Positions 10,830 through 23,949 of a DNA stretch of 64,000 nucleotides are shown here, piece after piece; positions within the stretch are counted from its first letter, which is position 1; every line of letters begins with the position of its first letter. Made by a program: the position numbers and the translations under genes. The notes below the pieces were generated by a model. It made no database searches, was not told the DNA's origin, and worked only from the letters and a program-made list of their open reading frames with translations. The stretch is from assembly GCA_002224055.1 (NCBI GenBank), contig AZLU01000173.1, positions 23,852 through 87,851 on the forward strand. The letters are read 5' to 3'. This DNA comes from Pezizomycotina sp. ARF18 (lineage: Eukaryota; Ascomycota).

Positions 10830-11765
10830 TGGCGCGAAAAAAAATGTAATTCGGGATGATATATTAAAATGAAAATGAAATATAAAAACTTGAAAAAAAA
10901 AATGAAAAAAAAAAAAAAAAAGAATACTGCATGCGAGAGTGGAGCTTCGCGTTGAATCCATCGATCCGGCGAATGTATTCTTGAATATCAATTTTAATGA
11001 TTAAATTATAATCCCTAGTATTCTACGTGTACTTCCACGCGCCACGGAGAGGATATCCTCCCGTGTAACTCCGCAATCTGCCCTTTTCCTATCTAGTTCC
11101 TAATGAGATTTCCTTACCAAATGGGGGGATAAAAATGGTATACCTAAGTACTTTTGAATACCCGGCCTATACCAACAGTAAGCCTCAACCCTCGTTTTCT
11201 TCCGTAAATCTAATCCAGGGACTTATCGCCAAACCGCTCGACGTCCGCCTCGCGCTGACCAAGAAGAAAGGCTTCTTTCTACTAGGAGATATAGCGGTGG
11301 CTTGCCTAGAAGGTGCCTGCAGATGATTTAGTTCTATGATCGGATGGATCCTAATGCATTGATTAGGATAGTACTGTACGGGTTTTTTCCTGGACGTGGG
11401 CTGATCGCCGTGAGCCGTAGCTAAATCTTAAGTACAATAACCCCAACTAGGAAAAAAATCTTTACGGCCGTATATAAAATAGTAAAAGAACCAGTAAGCA
11501 AGAGGGAAAAAACGGTGGATTGATACTAGAAGATTTAGTTGTTGGAAACTGCGTCAATGAATGCTTAGCTGTAAGGAGCATTAAAGAAACGTATGAGAAG
11601 CAGCCCTTTCTCCTTTTCTTTTTTCTTTTTTCTAAAGGATTTGTATACAAAGGCCTGGCCTGATAGATCAGCCAACAAGTAATAAAATCACTAGAGAATC
11701 AAGAGCATCCACCCATACGGTTGGCGCATTTCCCATTCTAAGAACAAAAATCAAGATACACATAT
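10830..11765. other. intergenic, no firm gene
   Basis: Holds an oligo-A/T tract (about 10890-10922) and two frames of 62-63 codons: 11135-11326 + (MVYLSTFEYPAYTNSKPQP...) and 11462-11650 -. Neither has a motif, a signal peptide or supporting introns. I do not call them genes. Confidence 0.4.
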
Positions 11766-12331
11766 TCACAAAGTCCTCACGGTCAAGTACAATTTTATGT
11801 TGTCCAGGAACCACTTCAGGTACATCACAATGCTAGGATCCCTCTCGATGTCCTTACCGGGCTTCTCACCGACAACTTCAATCCGGCCGATTCCGAAGAA
11901 AGGGCGTTCCTTCTGCGTCTACCGTGACGCTTAGTCTCTCGGACTTTATATACCGTTTGCTTCTGGCACCCTCTTCAAGGACTTTCAATATAGCGTTGGG
12001 GGTTTGATCGAGACGTGGCGCTTAGGACCTTCGCGATGAATCAACGCCTCCTTTAGTGCCCATATGCCGCATTACTATCAAACGTAGGCATTAATCCCGG
12101 TAGCGCATCTCGTAACCAACAACTTAGACGCGCCTTACCCGTCAACTTTCGCAATCTCTGTGCGCAGCGCGACATCCTCTTTAATCACCTCCGCTCTCAA
12201 ATCACACGGCTCAACATCATTATCGATCACGAATCGGCCGTCGTCAGAGAATACTTTGTTCGTTTTGTGCGGCATACGTTCTATACTTAGGGTAAGAAAT
12301 TACCGAACCTCACGACCCTAAACTTCGTCAT
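11766..12331 (-). CDS. unknown conserved-looking protein, frames broken
   Basis: Minus-strand coding signal in several blocks: MTKFRVVRFGNFLP (start ATG 12331), then VFSDDGRFVIDNDVEPCDL / RAEVIKEDVALRTEIAKVDG, then KLLVTRCATGINAYV, then IWALKEALIHREGPKRHVSI, then VLEEGARSKRYIKSERLSVT, and finally RPFFGIGRIEVVGEKPGKDI ... SIVMYLKWFLDNIKLYLTVR, ending at 11766. The blocks lie in different frames (at least three single-base shifts, for example near 11908), but each has strong protein-like composition without low complexity. I do not recognise the family. It is cytosolic by default because no signal peptide is visible, although the 5' end may be incomplete. Confidence 0.4.
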
Positions 12332-13103
12332 CCCCGAATCATTCTTGTTACTCGATATGGGCGGTGGATCGATCGTCCAGGATGAAACAACTCGGAATAC
12401 AATCTCAGCAAGAAAATCTCATAGGTGGACGGCTGTTTCCAGGTTCTAGGCTTTTCCATTTCGCCGCCTTTCCCGTATAAGCACTACTCCATTTTGAGTT
12501 ATAGCTGTGGATATTTAGACGGAAAGAGAGAGTATCAGGTTTATCCGATCAGAGTAATTTCTGTAGAATAAAGTGGGGCAGATAACCGATAGGTTGCAAC
12601 CGTCCCAACGATTAGTAGCCTCAAAATGCGACTCCAACGCGGAGTGGGTGGCGACCCTCCATCCAGGGTATTTAGCGTGGGTGCTTTTTTCCAGTATTCC
12701 AGTCCTTACCGAGGTGAGAGGGCGCCCGACACCTCGAAAACAGCACAAAAATTTTGCAAAAATGAGCACTTTACCATACAAAAAATAAAAAAAAAATGAA
12801 ATAAATTAAATATTTTGAACCTCAACGCCTAGAAAGAAAGACGCTAAAAGCCCTGCCTCCATCGTCCAAAAGACGTTATAATAAACAGTATTAAGCCCAA
12901 TAACGTCCAACTCGCATACGGGACAACGGTCCAACGCGGATGAGTCTGTCCGCCGTGAGAAAACGCGTCGCGTGGTGGGTCTAAACAAATGACTCCACTT
13001 TTCCTATTGATATTTTCAATAGTATAAATTCTGCTACTCGTGCTTTCCTTACGTTGTTCCCAAATTCTGTGAAATTTCATAATAATACCGCGAGGGAAAC
13101 ATT
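12332..13103. other. no supportable gene
   Basis: Frames of 60-88 codons on both strands (12515-12781 -, 12573-12788 +, 12806-13080 -). The minus-strand stretch ending WTLLGLILFIITSFGRWRQ has one hydrophobic segment but no family match. Treated as intergenic. Confidence 0.35.
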
Positions 13104-13622
13104 ATGTCAACTTCTCGTAAGAAAGCTAAAACCCACGACGCGGGAAGGGGCCATCACTCCACCGGACCTACGTCCGAAATCTATTGGGACTCGGTGATGA
13201 CCCTCCTGAATTGCGATTCGCAAACCTCCGAAAGATGGACCAGATAATGGTGAGGAGCGCAAAAGCCTTTCTGCCCATTCTTCATTGGCGGCGGCGATAG
13301 TATTGAAGTGTTGACAGTGTAAAATCCCGCATGTAGACGGAGGCGAAAGCGATATGCGAGCGACGTAACTTCCCTTGCACCGGCAAACTGGACTACCTCG
13401 AAGAACTATATCCAACAGCTCAGGAAATCCTTGGGACTACGCAGTATAAGGAGTACTACGATAAGGCAGAGGGAGAAGACTTCAATCTTGCGCATTGGTG
13501 CATTCAGGTTTACCGTATGGTGCGGCCGAAGCTCAGAGGAGAACGCGCCGTCGTTGAGGCCGCGGCGGAGGCGGAGCAGAGCCCGATTCTCAAGAAGCTC
13601 ATGATGAAACTGAGAATAACAT
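13104..13622 (+). CDS. unknown protein, C-terminal half clear
   Basis: A possible start at ATG 13104 gives MSTSRKKAKTHDAGRGHHST ... EIYWDSVMTLLNCDSQTSER. After an unclear middle, where a frame shift or an intron must lie (about 13250-13380), an 80-codon open frame runs GKLDYLEELYPTAQEILGTT, QYKEYYDKAEGEDFNLAHWC, IQVYRMVRPKLRGERAVVEA ending KKLMMKLRIT at TAG 13620-13622. The last part is helical and charged, with an Ala/Glu-rich heptad-like stretch. I do not recognise the family. The minus-strand frame 13107-13415 is probably the shadow of this one. Confidence 0.4.
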
Positions 13623-14596
13623 AGACACAGGAGAGGGTACGAATGGAGTACCGGCGTACCGAAGGGATGACGAAGTTACCAGGCACGATTGGAAAAAAAC
13701 CGGTTCTGAATGATTGAGATGTGGTCCTTAACTAGAGCATTTTCATATCTACTGCCAGTGGGTTGTTAAAAGGGAAGACGCTGATTCTACCCGATAACTT
13801 CTTTAGCTCTTAAACTGTAATAACCCATCATCCCATGGCCTGCACTGGTTATTCTTTCATGGCATGAATATCATCTTCTTGTGAATGTTTCACATATATG
13901 TCATGAAGCAGTGTTGGGAGTACAGCCCAAATATTCCCAACAAGCGTTACTAGCAATGACACAGATCCTAAAGACGCATTCTGTTACAATATCGCGACTG
14001 GGTTCCGGCACTTACAACGAAATGACTCGGACCTAAAGAAATTATACTCAATACTTACCTTCGGAAAAGTCTTAACGTCTAAAATACTTTTAACAACTAC
14101 GCCGTCCATTTGGATGGAAACTCGCATGCTTCGTGAGAGCAAACGGAAGATCACGGAACTTAGTAGAATAGCAGCAAGAACAGTTACAAAATACTGAAAT
14201 AATAATAATAAATTCATTTATTTAGCAAATCTCTCCTCTTTTAACCTTCCTCCAATTAACCAACGGTTTCTACCCAAATTGAAACAATCAAACTCAGCAA
14301 CACTACTAGTAATTTCGTTCTCTAGAAATACCTAACATCCTATGCCTTTCATACCCTAACCAAGCCTGCTCTTCTATACACTTGGAGGGTCTGGTTAACG
14401 CCATTCTTCATCGATATTCACTCAGCTTCCCTATAAGTACTTATCCGTCAAAGGTTTCGATTTTTCTTTAGGCGTGTAATCTTTCAGTCGACTTTCGCTA
14501 TTACTTTCCGTTGAAAAAGGTCAGTTACATGTCTTCTGAAATTCCGATGATCTACTTTTATCTTCCGGATTCTTATATTAAGGTCTTAGAGTAAAG
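13623..14596. other. no supportable gene
   Basis: Only a 77-codon minus-strand frame (13984-14217) with one hydrophobic stretch near its N-terminus (FQYFVTVLAAILLSSVIF). No family features and no signal for an intron. Confidence 0.35.
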
Positions 14597-15547
14597 ATGT
14601 CACGCCAACTTCAACGCCAACACATCCACGGCGGCTCGGACACTACTGTCTTGCACCGCCCAAGCACTGTCGGCCTCAATAGTCCTAGCATCGTTCACGG
14701 GCGCAATTCTAGCATGAAGGAAAACACGCGTATCTCGGCCCCCATTAGCACCTCTCCGCCTTCGCCACCCGCCGTAATGCCTCGAGTCTCGCCGTCCTGT
14801 TCTCGTCCGCCGAAGTCGCTCATATTCTCCACATGTCCAAACTCTCCAGGCCCAACTCCCTCGACAGCCTCGCCTCAACTTTCTTTGCCGAGAACCGCGC
14901 CGAGCTCCCTTTCTGGAACACCGAAATCGACTATACGCCCGAGGACCTCATCATCTTCGAGAAGCGCGACGCCGCGAGCTGCGCAGGATGAACGAGCGAA
15001 GCGAGGTACTCATCGCCAAGATCAAAAAGGCATCAAGGCTTTCCCGTCTCTCCCTTGCAAGGAGTTCGGCCAGCCGAACGTTGTCAACATCAAGTACAGG
15101 CTGTACGCCTACGGCGATATGATCCAGCACTGGTTCAGCGGGCTGCTTTGGCCGATCGGGATGAGGTGCGGGACGGAGGAGTGGGCGGATTGGGTCGGGA
15201 GCTTAATGTTGAGGTGCAATATGGCCATTGGCAAGAAGCTTGGCCTCCCCAACAGCGGTATGCTGATGTGCAATGGTTGTAGGAAGAGCACGAGGCAGAT
15301 CGAGAATCAATTCATGATCTGGAGCGAGGATCACGATGAGTGTACCCAAACCTACTTGGTCTCGCGATGCCGGTTTGCTTCGAGGCTAAGTGCCACGCAG
15401 CAGCGAAAATTTCATGCTGGACGCCAGAAAGGACGCGACGACGGTGCTCGAGATGGAAGGGAAATATGATCACTGGGATAGGGTTGTTAATGAGTGGTCT
15501 GAGGTTGGAAAGTCGAAAATGCCGGAGTATATCCGTCTTTTTTCATA
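14597..15547 (+). CDS. unknown protein, coding signal in three frames
   Basis: Starts at ATG 14597 (MSRQLQRQHIHGGSDTT). The best coding blocks are ASSLAVLFSSAEVAHILHMS ... LASTFFAENRAELPFWNTEI, DYTPEDLIIFEKRD, then ELRRMNERSEVLIAKIKKAS, then KYRLYAYGDMIQHWFSGLLW, PIGMRCGTEEWADWVGSL, and finally NFMLDARKDATTVLEMEGKY / DHWDRVVNEWSEVGKSKMPE ending at TAA 15545-15547. These blocks require at least four frame changes or introns; no clean GT...AG pair was found for all of them. The family is unknown. A WP-containing motif is loosely reminiscent of the 5-8 kb paralogues, but the match is too weak to claim relatedness. Confidence 0.42.
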
Positions 15548-15931
15548 AAATTGTTGGGGGGTATTACACGGAAGGTTTTCTAGTATCAAAAAAGCGATCG
15601 TGATGTTTTTACAATGTGTACAATAGGCTTTTCTGACGATGTAAAAGACAAACAGGAATGATGCACTTGCGTTAATCAAGGTAATATCGTATAACGAGGT
15701 ACAATACAAAGAGTGTATAAAGAGAGCGTAATTGACCGTATAATAGATAAACCACAAGCCAAAGTCTAGAAGCCGGAAACAGTCTAATGGATATATAACG
15801 AACTACAATCTAAACACCGTAAACACCGCATTACCAACAGCTACATGGCTCTTCAACTTAATACTTAAGGACGAGACTCAGTCCTCACGTTTCTGCAAAG
15901 GAACACGTCTCCCCATACGCACAAACGGGCT
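15548..15931. other. short intergenic stretch
   Basis: Convergent gap between the plus-strand gene ending at 15547 and the minus-strand gene ending at 15932. One 95-codon minus-strand frame has no motif. Confidence 0.4.
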
Positions 15932-17620
15932 TCATCTTTCATACCACTCCTTCATCTTCTCCAAGTCCCAGCAGTAATCGTGGAAAGGTTTCCACGGTGG
16001 CATGTTCCACAGCGTGAACTTCTTATTCTCCATATGTCGACACTGAAGTACACCTTCGTCTGCAGCCCCATCTCGAAGTTTATACCACGGCAGTGTTCAT
16101 GCTCGCCCGGCGGCTGTACACCGTCGATCTTCGGTTTACCGTGTTCGTCGAGAAAGGCGCTAATACCCACGGAGGCCCTGGGTAGACGGATGGTTCGTCT
16201 ACGATGCTTATACCTTTCTTCCAGGATGCGAGGGGGACAGAAGGCCGAAGTCGAGGGACATACGTACGCCGGCGGCTGCTTCTGCTGCCATTTCTGCATC
16301 CACGCGGAAGAGCGGATGGGCGGCGGGAGACCAATTCTCCGAGGTCGATTTGGAAGAATCGAGGAAGTCGTGTCGCGCAACGGCGTTCGTCCACGTTACG
16401 TTCCCGCCGAGCATCAGGCGTCCGACTGTCTTAAGTTCCGCTTTCACGAAAGGCTCCAGCGAAACACTCGGTCCCGCGATGAAGAACGCGCCGAGGTTAA
16501 CTGGCGACAGTGGAAGGCTGAATAACTTCTTAAATTCTTTTTCCATTTTCTCCCGGAGGCGCGGATCGGTTCCCGCTTTCGATACCGATGGCGACTTGGC
16601 CCGATAGCGATTGCGAGACGAACGCGGTGCCGCCGGTAATACCGTGCAGGAGACTCCAGCTTACAGCGCCCGAAGTCGCGAGCGGCCCCGTGATCCGCAC
16701 TCAACGCATGAAACGGAGAAATTCTCGTCATTGTCGGTGAATATCATTTTCCCGTAACCGAAGGGTGTAAGGTCGCTATTTAGCCTGAAGTCGACGTCGT
16801 ACTTTTGTCCCAGGAATGCGTCCACTCGCGCTTCTGCATCTGATTCGTGACCGCTTGGGGTGGAAGTATCCCCATATCCGGCCAGTCCGACTCGAAGAGC
16901 TCGTCCAATTCATCTAACCCTTGTTCTCCGCTTTCCTGCGCTTGTAGAGATTGATGAATGGCTTCTTTGTGTTGCTCACCCCAACTCGCCTTAAACTCTT
17001 CCACAATATCCCCCTCGGGAACATCTTCGAAGTCATATGTTAGGCTCGAAGCAGTAGTATCCAAATTATCCGCCGCGGCGGACTTCGCGCGCATGAACTG
17101 TAGATCGTCCGGTTTTCCGCATCCCTCGCCGTACGCGTCCAGAAATACAATACTATTCTGACCCCATACTGTCTTTACGCCTTGCATTTGCTCCGGTGAT
17201 TTAAACGATATCGTCAACTTGGATACCTCGCATTTAATACTAGTGACTGCATCGCTAGCGCCGAGGTTAACCACATCCTCCTTCGAGCTCGTCAGAAGTG
17301 CTGCGGCGATGGGTTTCTGGTTGCCATCGGCTTGAGCGGATACATCGGCGAGGAAGAGGAGGTGCTTAGAAGCCGGTTTGAGTGCATCCGAGGAGACTGG
17401 GTGGATGAGGGGTGATTGACCGGAGCGAAGCGGATGTGCGGTAACGAATTTCCGCCGTCGGTATTATACGGCCATGTATCCTTCGTGGTGTGGAGCCTGG
17501 TGGGGACATGGACGGGATGAAGTTTGCGGCCGCCGCGCCGGCATCTTTGCTAGTATCACCACGCTGACGGATGGACCGCGCTGAGATCGAAGCCGCAAAG
17601 AGGATTGGGAGGATCCTCAT
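15932..17620 (-). CDS. secreted DUF7029/DUF7223-type fungal protein, frames broken
   Basis: Start at ATG 17620 gives a signal peptide (MRILPILFAASISARS). Next comes a DUF7029-like beta region, KHLLFLADVSAQADGNQKPI ... SKLTISFKSPEQMQGVKTVW and IVFLDAYGEGCGKP, then an acidic stretch. A DUF7223-like region follows: SCVECG, then KEFKKLFSLPLSPVNLGAFF, VKAELKTVGRLMLGGNVTWT, HDFLDSSKSTSENW, SVGISAFLDEHGKPKID, HCRGINFEMGLQTKVYF and a tail ending DYCWDLEKMKEWYER at 15932. Length (about 560 codons) and domain order fit this fungal secreted or cell-surface family, whose biochemical role is unknown. At least five single-base frame changes are needed (for example near 17300, 16790, 16550, 16230 and 16005), so it is either decayed or affected by sequence error. 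Confidence 0.62.
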
Positions 17621-19373
17621 ACTTTTCGAGTAGAAGAGCTTTATAGACAGTGGGAAACAGCGGAGAAGAAAGCTAAGAGTTCGCAGCGGAGAGAAAGTAT
17701 AGATTTTTTTAGTCGAGATGCGGTGTAAGGCTCGAGAAGTTGGTGTTGCAAATACTACCTTTTCAGTCGAGTAGATCGGACAGCTACTTCGCCGATGCTT
17801 TATAGTCATCGTCCTTCGACCCGAGTCTCCGCAAAGCGTTCTAGCTGATGTCACTGCGAGGATTCTTAGGGATCATTCAAACATTCAGCTTCTGGTACCC
17901 TGAGCCTATGCCGCATCGTTATCCCATCCCAATGACCCAAAAGCCTAAGTGTTATTGACATCGCGTATGGACCCTAAGGAGAAAATCCGCAGAACACGAC
18001 AGGAAGGTTTTCCTCCTGTCATGCGAAAATATCCGCCTTGGCTAATTGCTAATTAACTCCATGCCTCAGCGCTACGGAAGATGTGGCTGTGGCAAGCGCG
18101 CACTCTGAAACGGGCTTCCGATATTAGAAGTAAAAGTTTGGATACGGGACCTTTCTTCGCCAGCCTAACTTCGCTACGATCGATATGGAAGGTTGAAATT
18201 GCACCAGGCTAGAGAGTTCGCAAAGCCGAAGGCCAATCTCGATCGCGACCATGTTTCGCATTTACTCAGCTATCACGCCTCGATCACGACCCCACAACGT
18301 CGGAAGGTCGCCAAACACGCGATACGATTTCGCGCGTCTAGGACTTGTCGCAGATTACGATCGTCCGTATACGGCAGGCTTAGCTAGATTGCCGAGAAAG
18401 TCTGGCTCGAGTTCCGCACCTCTACAGGAATGATAGATTATCTCCGACGTACCGAGGTAAATAGCAGAAGTAATATCTACAAAACCAAAGGTGTAATATG
18501 CCCTGGAAAATGGGTATATAGTGTACAAGCCCCAGTAAATATCAAAAGAATGAGTAAACGAGCAATTGTGTAATGAGCAAATGAAGCGAAAGCAATGGAA
18601 AAGCAATGGAAAAGCAATGGAAAAGCAACGCAATCGAAGTTCTTTAGTATCGGTCTTTTAGTACCGGTCTTGAACAAGTGAAGGACGCTTCAACAGATAT
18701 GTAACAACCAATACAGAAACCAATAAAGAAACCGATACAGAAACAATTTCCGTGAAACGTAGCCTTATGGTGATTCAAAGCCGGCTTACATGTATACAAG
18801 GGCGACATAATTAGGCAAGATCGAGCCTCCACCCAAACATTCCGTCTACCCTACTCCCCTAGGTCTCCAAGCTCGTGGCGCAATATGTATTCTGTGAACA
18901 TCGCTATTTGCATACTAGGATTGTTAACAGCAGCCAGTCACCTTACAAGGCTTGCAAGGGCCCGTCCGGCCATTTCCTGAGCCCCTGTTCCTCGCGCTTT
19001 CATTATCGTTATCGGAATGGTTATTGTCATGGGGCTGCCCGCTGGAAGTTTGCCCACCTTGGGCACCATGGGCTCTTTCTCCTGTCGAGCTTTGAACTCC
19101 GCTTGCGCCTGCATGACCAGATCCTGGGAAGCACCACTGGCTCCGACCGCTGCGGCTTGATTGCTGGTCTGGCGTCGTGTTCCGCTCGCCCCGCGCCGGT
19201 GCTTGACTGCTGGTAGGACATTCCTTGTTTCAGTCCAGGTTGCTGTTGGACAACCGAAGGAGATGTGTGTGGCGCTTCCACCTGGATACCAACTTTATTT
19301 GTAACGGGTGCTTCGTGTCATCGGGACTCCAATCCTGCGTAGTACCGCCGGGAAATGCTTCACCGACATCTGA
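17621..19373. other. intergenic with short tandem repeats, no supportable gene
   Basis: Frames of 60-113 codons on both strands (for example 18875-19216 + and 19027-19281 -) show no domain. The minus-strand frame 19027-19281 is Gln/Ser/Pro-rich and could be the tail of the gene to its right, but I cannot join them. Short tandem repeats occur at 18591-18634 and near 18695-18745. Confidence 0.4.
18591..18634 (+). repeat. 11-bp tandem repeat, four units
   Basis: Four successive copies of aaaagcaatgg, the last diverged. A second degenerate array of a 12-bp unit (accaatacagaa) follows within 100 bases. Both are in non-coding DNA. Confidence 0.85.
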
Positions 19374-20828
19374 TCACTCCAGACTCGCGGTCCCAGCACG
19401 TAGTCGCCGTTTGTAGAAACGGGACCCCGTAGAGATGGAGATGGTTATCGTCCTTAACTTGCTGTAGCATTCCCAGACATTTTTTTGTGCCCGGAACCAT
19501 CGTGTGTAACATTCTCGCCTTGTCAATGACCACCCACTGATCACCCACTGGATCCCAAGGTGCCACTGCGGCAGCTCGTTCACGGAATTACAATGCCAAA
19601 ACCATAATTTTCTCTTAGACTCATCAACGTCGGAAAATCCTCCGATAGCGGCGTAATATTCTTTCACAAACTTTCTTTAAGCTTGATATAAGGACTGCCG
19701 TATCAATCTTGGTCTTTTCCTGTGGGCTGCCCACTCCAGAAATCAAGATCCTCGCGGGCTCGCCAGAGGTAGAATGGCAGCGGATTTTCGTGGCCGCCCG
19801 TCGCATTTGCCGAAGGTGATTGATGATCTGCCCAAGCGAGCTTCATCGTCAGGATGATGGTAATTCGCGGTCCAGATTTTGGTAAATTATTATCGTCGAG
19901 TACCTTGTCAAGGAAGCTCTTCTGGCGGGACTCATGAACACCCCATTCCTTGAAATTACTAGCTGTATGTCCCGTTAGTACAAGGATACCATTGGTTGGA
20001 AGGGATACGAAGCAGCTCTACATACCTTCAGTCGGTGCAAATCCCAGAATTCCATCAATCGTTCTCTCAGGCTCCTCTTAGTGCCGAGATGTACCATCCA
20101 GTGCATCCAAGGGCCAGATCGGGGACGATTATCGGATGAGGTTCATCTTTATTGATAGTAACCGTCTCACGTACCACTTTTGCCGCAACTATCCCGGGAC
20201 CATGAAACGTTGAGCGGAGTTCGAGATTCGGTATCGCATTAGCGACTGGGCAGGTGTACAATGGTCGGACGGTGCCATCGTCAAATGGCAGGAGGCGTGG
20301 TCACTCTGCGGTATTCGCGGATGCTCAAGCTTTTAAGTGGCATTATTGAATCCTTGAGCTGATCGGAAAAGACCCATGCATCCGTAGAACCGGAATCCGC
20401 ATGAGCTTGTACGTGGTCGTTCTGTCGCTTCCGAGATGCGCTTCAAACCACCAGCGCTCGTGATTCGTCGCCAGTAACGCTTCAAAATCGGTCGGATGTG
20501 CCCGTGAGCGTGCACCGCCGCATGAGAGCTGAAGCCGACGCCTACACTCAGGCTGCTGTCACCGGGTGGTGTGTGAGACCTTGAGCCACTGCCAGAAAGC
20601 GTCGGGCGCCTCCTAACCAGTCTCGCGGTGCGGCTCCATGATCGCTGCCAGAACTAACGCTGCTTTGCCGAGAGCTAGGACCACTAGATTTGAGATAAAG
20701 TGTAATAGGCGCCCGGTAGTTGTCCTTTGTGACTCCTGCCCGGAAGGTGATTTCGAGCGCCCGGGGTACGCGGCTACGAGCAAAAGGCCAGGGCAGAAGG
20801 CCACTAGGACAGCAAATTTCGCTGTCAT
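19374..20828 (-). CDS. unknown secreted protein, frames broken
   Basis: Start at ATG 20828 gives MTAKFAVLVAFCPGLLLVAA followed by YPG, a good signal peptide. Further blocks read FHGPGIVAAKVVRETVTINK, HPIIVPDLALGCTGWY, then PTNGILVLTGHTASNFKEWG, VHESRQKSFLDKVLDDNNLP, ITIILTMKLAWADHQSPS, ENPLPFYLWRAREDLDFWSG, then VKEYYAAIGGFSDVDESKRK, WFWHCNSVNELPQW and WDPVGDQWVVIDKARMLHTM. The blocks lie in different frames, implying several introns or single-base shifts. The product is probably a secreted enzyme-like protein. I do not recognise the fold. The 3' end is uncertain and could extend to about 19030. Confidence 0.42.
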
Positions 20829-21122
20829 CGAGGTAGATTTTCGTCCAAATCTTGGTACGAATAATTGTTATATCGCTTGCGGAATATAAGGAGTAAACTT
20901 TCCAGTAGATGAGAAAAGATTCTTAAAGGGTAAAGGATGAATTGTATCGATTAAATTACTCAACAATACGGGACGTAGTTGACGGCGAACAACCACTTCT
21001 AAGATGATCGCACGGGATTGATCTTATATAGATCCATGTCCTTCTATAAACCCAGTGAAGTATTCCAACACTAGCCCTGTACGGCGTAGAATTCTACAAA
21101 TATTCAGGCGATTTCTTTAATA

Positions 21123-21325
21123 TCACATCAACTTTGAAGCAAATGCGCCATCACTAGCTTGTGGTGGGTTTCTCGCTGGCGGAGGTTTACCCGTCGCATT
21201 GTCGAGTATTGGGGCTTGGGTGGCGCGTTTTTCAATACTTAAGCCCAGTCCAATCAGAATGCCAAAATCGGTTTCGGAGAAACCCGTAGTGAACCATCTC
21301 GTTTTGAAGGGTTGCAACTTGCGGG
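21123..21325 (-). pseudogene. 3' part of a host reading frame split by the hAT element
   Basis: Open frame LQPFKTRWFTTGFSETDFGI, LIGLGLSIEKRATQAPILDN, then a Pro-rich end closing FASKLM at 21123. It begins exactly at the left target duplication (21318-21325, cttgcggg). If the hAT and one duplication are taken out, this frame joins without a break to the open frame at 31342-31595 (...RRCAKGRK), giving about 150 continuous codons. The family is unknown. The in-frame join is strong evidence that the transposon interrupted a real exon. Confidence 0.5.
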
Positions 21326-23949
21326 CAGGTATTTAGCGTTGAGACGCCTTGGCGTTACTTGGCGCATGACACTCGAAAAATAGCATATATAGCTAAAATG
21401 TTAATATAAGAGTAGTCTTATTCCCTCTTTTTTTTAAGTTTTAACTTAACTTTAATTAAATCTAGTTATCTATCTATCTTCTTTTATATTCTTAATAAAC
21501 TATAAAAAAACTTAATAAATTAAAAAAAAAAATTTTTTTTAATTTTTTTAAGTATTTAGATAGTAGTTACCTACTTAACTATTTTTTTAAAAAAAAATAG
21601 TTATTTACCTAACTATCTAATTACTTATTTACCTACTTATATATCTTAATAAACTTTTTATTAATTAATTAATTAATTAATTAGATAGTAGTTACTTACT
21701 TAGCTATATATTTAGCTACCTACCTAACTATCTACTTATTAATTAATTAAATACTTATTAAATTTATTATCTATTATTTAATAAAAAAAATGTTAACTTT
21801 ATTAAAAGAAAAAGAAGTTTACCGTATATACTATAGAGAAAGAGAAAAAAAGACCTAAAATATCTAATTATTTATTTAAAAATAATTATTTTAAAAAAGA
21901 ATAATATTAAATAATAAAACTATATATAATAAAAAATTAGAACTTATAAATTAGTTGTTAAGCTGTAATACTTATACTACTAATTATAGTACGGATACGA
22001 TTTTTAGTACTTCTAAATATAGAAATACTATAAACGTAAATATCCGACTATTAATTTAGAAGAAAACTATAAATTAAATACTATAGAAAGACTTTAGTAA
22101 TTTATTTTTTATAAAATTAATATTTTTTTATTATAGAAATAATTTAGCCTTTAATATAGTTTATTCTAAAGTTTTCTTTATTAATTAATTATTTAAGACG
22201 TTATTTACCTACTATAAATTATAATATATTAAAAAAGTCTTTAGATACTACTTATTTAAAGGCTAGAGAAAATATAAAAGAAGAATTAAATATAGAAAAG
22301 ATAAAAATTTAATTAAATTTAGCTATTCTATAGATAGCTGGTTAAATATAAATAGTAAAAGCTTTTTTACTATTAATATATCTTATTTAGATTTTAATTT
22401 TAATTTAAAATCTTATTTATTAGATATTATAGAATTAAAAGAAAAAAAAACTGCGGAATATTTATTAAAAATATTTAAAAATTCTTTAGAATCTTTTAAT
22501 ATTTTTAATTCTATTATTACTATAATAGTAGATAAAGCTAGTAATAATATTAAAGCTTTAAAAAAATTAAATAAGAATATTATAATAATAAATTAAATTT
22601 TTTTTTATTGTTTAGTACATACTTTAAATAATATAGTTACGAAAATTTTAAATTTTATTTTATTAACTAAAGAAGAAGAAAAAGAATTAGAAGATTTTTT
22701 TTATTACTAATAATTTAAATAGAAATATTTAAATTTTAGTAATTTAAATTTAAATTCTTTAAATATTAATAATTTAACTACTAGTAATTTAAATTTAGAA
22801 AATTCTTTAAATATAAAAAATTCTACTATTACTAAAATTAAAAATATTTTTTAAATATTAGAAAATTATTAAATTCTTTAAATTAGAAAATAATAAAAGA
22901 ATTTTAGAAGATTTAATTAAAAAGATTTTACTCTTAATAATAATTTATATTTATCTTTAGATTCGGAAACTAGATAGAATTCTACTTACGAAATACTTAA
23001 AAAATTTATTTTATTATATTTTAATATAGAAAAGGCTTTAATAAAGATAAATAATCCTAATATTAAAAATATTAGTTAAAAGATTTAAATACTATTAAAT
23101 ATTTATTTAATATATTAGAAATTTTTTATATCCTACTATAATTAGTTAAGGTCAAAGTTATATAATAATACCTTATATTTACCTTTATTTTAACTATAAA
23201 AAATAAGTTAAAAGCTTTTATAGAATTAAATTCTTCTAATTTTAATTCTATTAATTTAAAATATAATTAAATTTAAATTTAATAGATATTAATACTATAA
23301 GTTTAAATTCTATAGATTTAAATACTATTACTTTAAATTCTATAGATTTAAATTCTATAGAATTAGATTTAATTTTATTAATTAAAAAAGGCTTAAAAAA
23401 GGTATAGAAAATTAGAAAAGTAATTTCCTACCTTAAATTTTACTACTATAGGTACTACTTATTTAAATATTTTATAGCTTCTATTTTAGATCCTACTATT
23501 AAAACTAATATTTTTAAAATTTATAATATTAAAGAAGAGATAAAAGATATACTATTAAAGAATTAAAAGAAATATAATAGTACTAAAAAAGAATATAATA
23601 CTATTAATAATAGTATTATTACTATAGACGAGCTAGAATTATATTTAAAAGAGCCTTTAGAATCTATAGATTCTAATAATTCTAATTATATATTAGATTA
23701 TTAGCGTAAAAATAAAGAAAAATATCGTATTTTAGCTATTTTAGTACGTAAAGTTATTTTAGTATACCTATTACTAGTGCTGCTAGCGAGTCTACCTTTT
23801 CTATTCTAAAAATATTTATACTAGAGCTAGAAATTTATTAAAAATTAATACTTTTATAGAGATTATTTTATTAAAATATTATAATTTTATAGATAAAGAA
23901 GTAGATTATTTAGAACCGGATTATAGAAGATTCGGATTGGGAAGAGGAG

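Noticed and set aside
14600-14878. 92-codon Arg-rich minus-strand frame
   Set aside because: Antisense to the plus-strand gene at 14597-15547. The composition is that of a shadow frame.
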